The notes under the pieces are model-generated. The model ran no database searches, was not told the origin of the DNA, and saw nothing but the letters and a program-made list of their open reading frames with translations. A program made the position numbers and the translations under genes. From Nectonema munidae (taxonomy: Eukaryota > Nematomorpha > Nectonematoida > Nectonematidae), in assembly GCA_030549495.1 (NCBI GenBank), contig JAUIRK010000867.1, positions 186,001-250,000 of the forward strand: a stretch of 64,000 nt of DNA, given 5' to 3'. This document shows, piece after piece, positions 36,155 through 46,300 of the stretch (positions are counted from its first letter, which is position 1; each line of letters starts with the position of its first letter).

Positions 36155-37110
36155 TTATTATTATTATTATTATTTATTCAAAGTTATAAAAGAAGCTACA
36201 ATGGGTTCTTTTTATGAAACATCATCATACACGCAAATAAAATAAGAATAGAAAAGGAAAACAGTAATGCCTAATAAAAGAAGTGTAGAAAGTACAGAAT
36301 GGGTTGAAGTTTTTGTTGAATCGTCTTTTTATCTTGTGTATGTAAATACACAAGTATCTTATTTTCAAATAGGGGAGTTAGAATAGGTTAGTTTTGTCTT
36401 TTTTTCAGGGATTACAGTGTTATTGAGTGTAGAAGTTCAAGCTTTTCATTTTCTACAATGCTTTTACAAAAATTCAAAAAAGGTAAATGACGAGAGCGGT
36501 TCAAAACTAATGTTGCGTCATCAGGAATTTTTTGATCAAAATTTAAGTTAAGAAGGTAGTGCTCCATTTTCGATCTGATGCTGCTCGGGATAGTAGGGCA
36601 TGAAGTTAAAATGTGGGTTGCGGTTTGTATTGCTGTCTGGCATGAGCATAGACGTCTGGGCCATCTACGCTTGTCGTACGAATATAGAAAAGAGTAGAGT
36701 AGGTTATTTTCATAAAAAAGGCTCATAAGGAGAGTTTCTGTTTTTCGACTTGTATTGTTCGGGATTACGAGAGGAAATGGAGAAACTGAGGGAATAAAGA
36801 ATTTACCATCAAACTTGAGTCGATTATTTATATACTTTTGTCAGATAAACTCTGTAAATTTTGTTAAGATTTTTTTGTAGAGTGATCTGGAAACATGCTA
36901 AACTTCCTTTTAAAAAACATTTGGACATCTTTGATGAAAGGTTTCAGTGCAGGATTATTTAACACGTTGTCATAGATGTATAAATAATGTGGATCTAGAC
37001 GATTTTTCATACTGCAGAGGTAATGTTTGACACGAAGAACCTGATTTGAAATAGTAATAGGAAGAAAACCCAAAATAATTTCAAGTGTATCTCTGGAAAC
37101 ATTGAAAACA
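36155..37110 (-). pseudogene. LINE ORF2 C-terminal fragment with (AAT)n tail
   Basis: On the minus strand, 37073-36864 reads GFLPITISNQVLRVKHYLCS then MKNRLDPHYLYIYDN, typical of the region after the RT thumb. 36726-36412 contains PRRLCSCQTAIQTATHILTS followed by CP, a C.C...H...C motif like the terminal zinc motif of RNase H-bearing LINEs. The 3' end is an (AAT)n run (+ strand ATTATTATT at 36158-36172). It is heavily 5'-truncated. Confidence 0.7.
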
Positions 37111-37210
37111 CAACCTGCTATTAATTTACAAATTTTTAAATTTACTCATCTATTAACTATTGCTACGAAATTATCTTAAATAAAAGTATATTTATTCTAG
37201 TTATAGTACA

Positions 37211-38228
37211 ATGGTGCTATAAAAAAATTAAGAAACAAGCCCAAAATTTTTACAAAGCTTGTGATTCACTGTTCTAGCTCAACGGAACAAAATCATTCAT
37301 ATTTGATGGGTCACTACTCATCGGATGTAATTAGGCCTTTATCCCTCCCTGCCATTTAATAGTTATTGAAACTGATAGTCACAGTTGTGCGTTTTTTTCC
37401 CTAGATTTGCTATACAAGGTTAACCCCATCACTCTAAAAGGGATCTCTTTTGGAAATCCTTAGGAAACATAATTTTTGGTTGAGCCAATTCTATATTTGA
37501 TGTTCGAAGGTTAAAAACAGTCTTTGTCTTTCAATGACTATGTGCAAAGGATTATATTAGAAGACTCATAGGTAATAGAATCAGACCTCATTTATCCGTC
37601 ACTAGATTATCGGCAATATTGATTTGGAGCCAAGAGATTCATTGCAGTGTCCCATCTCACTAGTGGTCAACAAGCCTGGTTCATATTAAATGAATTTGTT
37701 AGGTGGATTCATTACTAAGTACTGAGATGCAATGTTGATTAAAATTAAATTTTAAAATTTCTTACAACAAAATGTTACCAAACTAGATTAGTAACGGAGA
37801 AAAACAAAGAATCATCTTATATAATCTTCATATTCTACCGACACATATATTAATTTAGTAAAGTAAATTTTTTGAAAATATATTTAGAACTTTTGAGTCT
37901 ATGAATTGACAAATATAAAGCCGTGGATTTAAAGGGAGCCTTTTAAATAGAAATTGAAGGTTTACAATTTTTGGAAGAAATATTCTACAAACTTTAAATT
38001 TATATAAAAAAGCTCTTTCAATCCCTAAGTTATACGCTAAAAATTACATGAAAATGAAATTATTTGTACTGTTTTGTTAACAAACATTTAAAGGAAAGTG
38101 TGAAAACTTTGCCAACCAATCAGAACAGTCTTGATTAAAAAAAAACGAAAACATTAAATAAAACGAATATCTAAGAATAAAGATGCTATATATTTGATTT
38201 CTGGAATAAAAGATTGTTTAAATTATAT
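37211..38228 (+). repeat. Composite repeat, copy C
   Basis: Colinear with copy B from the left part (AAAATCATTCATAT, GGATGTAATTAGGC) to the right end (AATATCTAAGAATAAAGATG). The central pogo-like terminal motif (CAGACCTCATTTATCCGTC) is present but shorter. B and C share a left boundary to within a few bases, supporting a defined mobile unit. Confidence 0.65.
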
Positions 38229-39356
38229 TTAGCAAATTTAAAACGAGGGCTTTTTCCTAACTTCCTAATTCTACTACATTAATTTATCTCTCAGTTTTAA
38301 TTAAGCAATAAGGATCAATCTTTTAAGCTTAAAATTTTAGAGTTCTTATTCATGTGCTATAAAAAATATTTGCCTCGCTGAAAAATGTATACGCTCTTGT
38401 TCAAATGACTGACTACATTAATGCCTCTGATCAAATATAGCCTAAATTTAGAAGTGGAAATTAATGAAAAAAATAGATTTTTAAATTTTATTCTAAGACT
38501 TAAACTTAAAACAGGAAGAGTAAATTGAAAGTTTACTCACAAGCCAAACAAGTATTTTAAAGTCTATAGAATTGAGAAAATTGAAAATTATTTGAGTGCA
38601 GGAAGGAGGAAGGCTTTTTCGCCTTCTTTAAAATTCGAGGGAGTGGCGTCACAATAATTATTACAGCTCTGACTTCGACTCTACAATCATGGATATGGTG
38701 CATAAAAACAAGGATGCAATATGACTGAGTTTTTAAAAATGATAAATATAAATTCTAAAGACTCTACCTCCATTCCAGCAAATAGTAGGAAAGGGGGAAT
38801 TTCAAAATGTCCCTTTTCAGTAGATAAAATTAATGAAATCTTAATTTTTACTTTTATTTGTACCTTAAAAGCTATTTGTGATAACAAGTAATGATACGCT
38901 TCACGATTATATAATTTCCCACTCGCACTGCCTGGACTGAGTAGATTCGTTACTAAGGGGGAATTAGAGCAATTTTTATTTTTTTTCCACCAATTGCACC
39001 CCTATTTTTTTTATTCCCAACAAAAATTTCAATAAAACAAAAAAAAATTAATTTTAACTCATACCAGTAACCATTTAAACTTTCATCCAGATTTTGGATG
39101 AAATCCAGAATTCTACGAATTGTGCTTTTTCTTGTATCAGAATCCCTTTCCCTTCCGATTCCTTTATTCTGGTTCCTGGAAGTGGATTATGACTCTGGAA
39201 GTTAAATTGAGCATTTTCTAATTTTGTGTAACGCTTATATATATATATATATGCGATTTTATGTTCTAAATTTTGTTTGAAAATAGACTTCAATTTCTAA
39301 ATTGAAACTAAGTTTAACTTTAGTTTGCAAATCGCTGTGTTAACAAACTTCACGCA
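38229..39356. other. Intergenic; upstream flank of ATP5F1C, first exon not found
   Basis: The first coding exon of the ATP synthase gamma gene, with the start of the mitochondrial leader, should lie here or further upstream. No ATG-initiated, Arg/Ser-rich segment with a phase-compatible donor is recognisable. A (TA)n run lies at 39237-39252. Confidence 0.4.
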
Positions 39357-39369
39357 GTTTAGATATAAA

Positions 39370-39528
39370 GGTAAAGGTACACTGTGGGGTGTTCATCGTG
39401 AAGGCACAATTGCGCCGCTTGTATCGAACTATGAAAAAGTAGGCTTGATGGGGGATCGAACCCAAGACCTTGAGTTATCGAAACCCAGTACTTAACCAAC
39501 TTTACTCACGCCCCCAACCTAACCGCAA
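39370..39528 (-). mobile_element. tRNA-derived SINE, 159 bp, 13-bp target duplication
   Basis: The direct repeats gtttagatataaa flank it at 39357-39369 and 39529-39541. Read on the minus strand it begins with a tRNA-like head GGGGGCGTGAGTAAAGTTGG (A box) and has a B box GGGTTCGATCCCC. The head is followed by a non-tRNA body containing AGCGGCGCAATTGTGCC. Related copies occur at 40587 and 51835. It is a retroposon and not a functional tRNA. Confidence 0.85.
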
Positions 39529-39571
39529 GTTTAGATATAAAAAATATATATGAATACTTAAACTTTTATCG

Positions 39572-40012
39572 GATCGAGTAAAGACAATCCCTATGGAGTT
39601 ACACTAGTTAAGACGATCCCTCTTAAAATCTATCAAGTAAAGATATCTCTGTGATTAAAAAATAATTTAAAATATATTTGCATTAAACTGATTTTATATA
39701 TTTTAATTTATTGAATAAAAGAAAAATTTATCAATAAACAAAGTTAAAAGTTATTAAATTTACGACTTATTTTTTTTCTTCAAAGTTATACCAAAGTAAT
39801 ATAGAATAAGTCTTTTTCAGTGACACTGCTTGTCAAATGCTGAACGAATTTTTGGAAATTAGTTTCAAAAATGTATCCTTTTTAAAGGAGACGAATTTGT
39901 GAACAACGTGAATAGATGATAGGTAAAGTAAAGGTAATCTCTCTACAAATTCACCAAGTAAAGATGATGCCTTGATCTTGAAATAAGAGGGATTGTCTTT
40001 ACTTTGCTCTCT
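39572..40012. mobile_element. MITE with repeated AGTAAAGA(C/T) motifs, ~440 bp
   Basis: The left end TCGAGTAAAGACAATCCCT is mirrored at the right (39987-40009) by the inverted GAGCAAAGTAAAGACAATC. Variants (AGTTAAGACGATCCCTC, AAGTAAAGATATCTCTGTG, AAGTAAAGATGATGCC) are dispersed inside. The motif also occurs in the 15529-16015 element, suggesting one family. Confidence 0.5.
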
Positions 40013-40303
40013 TTATTTCATAAAAATACATTAGACATTATGGATGCTTAAAAAGGTTCGCAAAAATCGGGTAAGAAAAACGTTTTTGACTTCTAAGCGT
40101 TAAATCTAAAACAAACTTAGCTTTGGATAACGTTGTCAATGCCTGACCTACTAAAACTCTAATACTTTTCCTTTAAAGTAAAAAAAAATTTTTTTTTTTA
40201 AAGTATGCTAATACTTTTCCTTTAAATTTAAAAATTAGTATTCTCTTGATTATCCTTTTAAAGAATTACGATTTCTAACTTCTTTCCAAAAATTTTATCC
40301 TAG

Positions 40304-40338
40304 CTTGCAATGCAGAAATATGGCAACCTTGAAAGAGA
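40304..40338 (+). CDS. ATP5F1C: ATP5F1C exon (leader end and mature N-terminus)
   Basis: A 35-base exon after TCCTAG and before the donor GTAAGT. It encodes [11 protein letters not shown] plus the first base of an Ile codon completed by the next exon. The chosen acceptor leaves one base before the LQC frame; an alternative CAG at 40313-40315 would shorten the exon by four residues without changing phase. RNMATLKE matches the processing-site region of animal gamma subunits. Confidence 0.85.
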
Positions 40339-43300
40339 GTAAGTTTTTTTGCTATTTTTAAAGTCTGATTTTTGGTTTTCTATCTTTTGATTGAGAATAT
40401 TCAAGTAAAATATCTAAAAAATTAATTACACTATGTTTTGTACATGTCAAACTATATTGGTGTAATATAGTTTTGAAAAAATGCCGATTAATTTTTTCTT
40501 TTATGATCTACATATTGAGACAAAAATTTAATTCATAAGATTCCGTGTGGTCATTTTCTTTATAAATTTTTTTAAAGGAAGTAATAGATGAAGGTACCGT
40601 GTGGCGTTTTCATCCAAAAGGCACAATGGCGCCGTTTCTATCGAACTATGAGGAAACTAGGCTTGATGCGGGTTCGAACCCAAGACCTTTAATTATCGAA
40701 CCCAGAAATTAAAGAAGTAATATGTGAGGCAATGCAAATATAAATATTGTTTGCCTGATTTTTTTCGTAGATTTTGGAAAATTTAAAAACAATGCCAATA
40801 TGAAATCCTTCTTAATATATCTGCTTCAATTTCATTACAGAGCGTAGCCATTTTTATGCTTTCAACTTGTACTTGGTAAATGTTTGGGGAAGCCATGTAA
40901 TATTTTTCTTTAAATATCAAGCTCCACTCTTTGATGCAAAGGAGATAAAACAGTGGAAGTAAAAGACGAACTAAATTTTTGCTCGAAGTCGTTGTTTGTA
41001 GCTTCAGGTGTTCATATGAAATTTGTATAAATTTTATTAAGGGTTTCACCCTGAAGGAAATTAAAGAAAGTAGTTAAACATGATATGTGGAATTTTTAAA
41101 AGAATAAATCAAAATTAAAGAGATTTATGCAAATATCATGTTAAAATTTATGATGACCCAAGTAGATGCGTTAAAATGTTTCATTCAATGAAAAGTTATC
41201 ACAACCACAATTCCAGATTAAGATTTTTTTAATAAACTTCATAATTATAAATTTTTTAAAATAATTTCACCAAAAATTCAAATAATGTTTGTTTATGCAT
41301 CCTCAAAACCGTTAAAAGGTAATAAAAAAAAAGTATAATAAAAAGCAGAGAAATATTTGTTCATCTATAACAGGCGTTTCCAATGTGGTCGATATTTATC
41401 CCCTGGAGTCAGCAAAAATGATTTAGAAGTCGATTTACACGTAGGGGTCGAAATTGTGTTGACTAATTTTATGCATATAATATATATATATATTAGAGGT
41501 GAAGGAGGGGAGGGGGTGGGTACCCCAATGTGATTTCAAGGGGGTGAAAAAGCCTTTCGCTTCACTAATAATAATTAAAAAATGTTCAATTAAGACATGT
41601 TTGGCTTGTGAGTAAACCTTCTATATTACTTGCTTTACCGTTGAGTTTCAGACACAAATGGCTTTAAAATAAATTTTAAAAATCTATTTTGTACAATATT
41701 TTGACTTATATGCGATGTTTTTGGTTTTGTTCATAAAATTTGTTTTTTTGCTGGCTGAGAATGAGTGATTCCAGAAAGTATTTTTGATTGTTTTTGTAAA
41801 ATAAATTTGTTAGATATTACTTGTATCAACTGTGAGTATTAATTTTCAAAAATTCCGCGATCACAAATGAAGGTTCACGACGACTGTGAATATCTTTTAG
41901 GAATTTGGTGTTTTGTAATTAAAAAAAAATATTATACCTTAGCAAATTTAAAAAAAGTTGCTATATGATGTTTTACATGACCGTGTTTATTATCAGTGGT
42001 CCGCCAAGACGAAGCAAGATAACCAAAAGAATCAACGCAATGTATAGAATGTATATGTAAGATACAAGGTATATCGTTTGCCAGACATACTATATTTCTA
42101 AATTAAATGATTGAATGACGACTGATTCAGTAGAAAAAACCCAGTTCCAATAATAATTTTCTAATCAAATTTTGCATAGCCTCTATGAGGGTCCATGATA
42201 AAAAAATATTTAAAATATCAAAAAAAAATGCCAGAGACAAAATGACCTCAAAAAATAAATCGTATTGGAATAAAAAAAAGGATATTTAAAAAACGTATCC
42301 AAATTTTCGTATCAAAAAAAAGAATAGATTTTTTGCGTTGCGAATAAACGTCTCTAATATTTTTTAGAACAAGCATCGCGCATTAATATAATTTTTTACT
42401 TTTTTATATATTATTCATTTAAAGAGAGGATTAGTTTATTTGAAATAATATTGTTTGTTAAGCGTTAACCGGTTATCCACCACAGTCGACATATGTCGAC
42501 TTTACAATTTTAAATACAAATCTGCTTTATACTAGATATCGCCTGATTATTCTTGTCGTTAACGGATTAAGCACAATTTAAAAACACCAAATTCGATATA
42601 CAATGTTAAATAACAATTCGTGTAAAATTAGATAAATTTATCGCTTAAAAGGTATTTCACATCAGAAAAATGCATAATTTTAAAATGCAGAAACAGTTTG
42701 AATAATTTTCGTTTGTTTATAAATTATGCTAATAAATTAATTCAATAAACGTTATTGATTATTATTATATAAGTAAAGTGCTGAAGGGTCATTTGTTTGA
42801 AATAAAAAGAGTAAGTAAAGTTTGAAACAAATTTATTTAAATAAAACGAATTTCGGCTCTACGAGTCTTTATCATCTCTCCATTTCATCATTTGTCGAAT
42901 CTCTTTTAACCATCTACTAACTTCGTTTATTCCTTTTCATTCAAATCATTTACATCTTCTACATTTAGTATTTCAACTTGATAAAGACTCGTGAAGTCAA
43001 AAATCCGTTTTTTTTTTAAATAAATTTGTTTGGAACTTTTCTCTTTTTGTTTCCTATATTTATATTTAGATTTAAATTATATATGACTTTCATTACATGT
43101 GTTTGTGGGGAACAAATAAATCGCAAAATCTTATTGGCTGGAATATGATGTCACTCAAGTAACCGGCTTGAACTTAATACCCACAGGTTCGATAAAATAA
43201 AACGTACCAAAGATCGAAATCGTACCTAACTTCGCTATTTTTCGTAATTTGGGTTTTTACTCCTACTTAATTTGGATTCGTATTTTTTTTACAAATAATC

Positions 43301-46300
43301 TATTGTAACGTAGGGTAGCGTAATTTCGAAACATAACGTACGAAGTGAGAAGGATATATCCGTGAAGATGATCTTGAAACATTTAAAGCGATCTCAATAC
43401 TTTAGCTCTTATACTTAGTAAAAGATTTATTAGAAACTGCTGAGAAGCTGGCTTAATAGGTTATATTCCGGGGGCATAGTTATCAACAAATTTTGGCGAG
43501 CATTCATATATTTTCCAAATTATCTTCATATGTTATACCTATTTTTCTCTGCAGAAGTTATATATCGCAAAAATTTTATGATTTAGAACAGTGGTCGGGA
43601 ACCTATGGCTCGGGAGCTAGACACGGCTCTTTTGATGTCTGCGTCTGGCTCTCAGATAAATTTGGTGGCATTGAGGATAAAGGGAGGTCTTTTTGCCAAT
43701 TCAACATTCTCTTAATTTCGTCATTACGAATCACGATGACACAAATAAAACTGATGATGATGTTTCGATAAAATAATTTTGATTAAAATAAATTCAGAGT
43801 CTTATTATACTATAAAATTGTTGGTCTTCTTTTTCCATTTAGTTGTAATCAGTATTTAAAAATATATATGGCTCTCAGAGGATTAGATTTTAAAATATGT
43901 GTTTTTTGGGCTCTTTTAGTTAAAAAGGTTCCCGGCCTCTGATTTAGAGTATTCATGCTGTGGTAGTGGCGTGCCAGGTTGGGCGGTGGCCTTTTGGCGC
44001 AGAATTTATTTGCACTAATATATCATCGATAAAAATGTAATCGAGATATTTTCGACTTAAATAAAAATGTTTTGTTACACTTTTATTCCAATATTACCTA
44101 CATATGTTATTAAGTTTTAGGGCATTGTTTTAAAAGTGTTGGCTCGGGCTTCGGCTCCATATCTTATCAAATTATTTGGCATGACTGCTACCATGAAACA
44201 TCAGCTGAATGCAGTTTCGAAAATTCCATCTCTTCCATTATTTGATACAAAGCATTGCGTTTAATGGAATTTAACATTAAATTAAAATTACCTTTAATCA
44301 AAGGCAAATTAAAAAATTTAATTAAAATAAATTGTTTTCAGCAAACAAATTGCGTTTAATTAATCTTTATAAAAAAAATGCTACACATTTTTATAGGCAA
44401 TCACAGCATTGTGCAAAGAACATTCTTTTCTTTTCTTTTTTCCAAATTCAAGAATTTAAACAAAGCATATTAAGAATTATTTCTTTTAAACCTCCACTTT
44501 ACGAATACGACTTCATCTTACCCATCGTTCTTATATATATATTTGTATGTGTATGTAAATGTCTTTATTTTATATTTTAAGTTTCAACTCGTTTGAAATC
44601 CGTTAAGAACATTCAGAAAATAACCAAGTCAATGAAAATGGTATCTGCCGCTAAGTACGCTCGGGCGGAACGTGAACTCAAGCCTGCCAGACCATATGGC
44701 ATTGGTGCTTTAAGTTTCTTTTCTATTCCCTTCCCCTTTTCTCTGCCATCATTTAATTTCTTCCGTAGCTTTTTATGAGAAAGCGGAAATTGGCGAACCC
44801 AAAGTTACTGAGCCCCACAAATTGTTGATTGCAGTTTCAAGTGATCGTGGCTTATGTGGTGCCATTCATTCGTCAATCGTTAAGGCGATAAAGGCCGAAC
44901 GCGAGAAATCAGATGTGCCTTCTAAAATCGTGATTATTGGGGAAAAGGCTAGGGTTTCACTTTCCAGGTAGCTATTTTACTTTTACTCAATTCTAACTCC
45001 TTTTGACTGCGTTGTCTCCTATTTCCAGACTTTTTAAAAAAGATATTTTAATGTCTTTTAACAACGTTGGAAAAAATGCGCCAACTTTTCAAGATGCTTC
45101 ATTCATTTCTCAGTCCATCTTAGAGAGTGGTTTTAATTTTTCCTCTGGTGAACTCTTTTACAATAAGTTCAAGTAAGATTAGTTTTTAATTCATATTCGA
45201 AGTCTTCAGAAAGAGTTTTTAATTTTACTAGCGCTTATTGGGATGGAAAAATACTTACTTCTAAGCAATTTTTAATTTCTCTTTACTTTGACTGGTCCTA
45301 AAATTCATGTATTTTGTAGTAGATTTTAAAAATCCCCTTCTTGCAATATTCGAACATGCCTACTTAATGAATACTCTTAACCATCACTGCTATATATTAC
45401 CTCTTACAGTTTAAGAAGGTACCCACATTAAGCGTGCTATCTACCTCACTTATGAAAATTTGGAAATAAAAATTTCAGAGAACACATTATTAGAAATAAA
45501 AAAACGTTTTGGGCAGTATTGCTTTCACCAGGGTTTACAAGAATGCTAATAATGGCAGTGAGTATGTTCATTGTAACTTTTTCATTAAATATTTTCTTTT
45601 TAACAAATAGACCTTAGATAAGTCAAACCTCTATTTTATCATAAAAGGCATTATTTTTTCTTTTATTCAAGCATGTTTTTTTAATTAATTTTTGCAGTAT
45701 TCGCTCTCCAAAAGCCAATGCTGGGAGTTTCGTTTATTCGGCCTTCAGTCAGTAGAATAAAAAAAAATTTTAATGTTAAAATGGTTGTTGTACTTTTTGC
45801 ATAATAAACTTGACCTTCATTTCTCTTGTGAAATCTAAATTAAATTTCCAATTTTTCAGAAAAATGTTTTGGCCTTATCATGTAAACAAAAACCATTTAA
45901 ACATCTTTAAAAAGGTTTTATGATATCGCAATGAAATTAAGAAGACAAATAAGTGATGTTAAATTTATATGAAAAATGATAATGGTAGTTAAAAGTCAAC
46001 CAAGTCAACTTTTCTTTTCAAAAACACGTAATAGCACAGAAAACCTAAACAAACCATATCGGTAGAAAAGTCTCATGAAATGAGGAATTTACATAGGTGC
46101 CACTTAGAGCTTCTGACTCCAGATTTCTCGAGAATTTTAGAATTTTTTTATTTCTTCATTTTCGAGAAATTTTTGTCGAGACGAAAGAATTAAAAAAAAA
46201 TTTTTATTACTGAAAACATGTTAAATTTTGAATAAATATTAAAAAAAAATAAATAATTATGTGTAATGCACGATCAACTTTTGAATATTCAAATTTTGAA

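Noticed and set aside
39445-39528. Possible minus-strand tRNA gene
   Set aside because: Flanking 13-bp duplications and related copies at 40587 and 51835 show it is a SINE head.
40045-40071. ATG followed by a basic stretch (MLKKVRKNR) and a GTAAGA donor, as a possible first exon of ATP5F1C
   Set aside because: It ends in phase 0, whereas the next exon needs two bases carried over; joining would break the frame.
42485-42500. Perfect palindrome as a protein-binding operator
   Set aside because: No adjacent promoter or gene start; it lies deep in an intron and is more likely part of a small inverted-repeat element.
44332-44580. 82-codon open frame directly before an ATP5F1C exon
   Set aside because: It is the 3' end of the intron (polypyrimidine and TTTTAAG acceptor) and has no gamma-subunit similarity. 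The true upstream exon is at 40304-40338.
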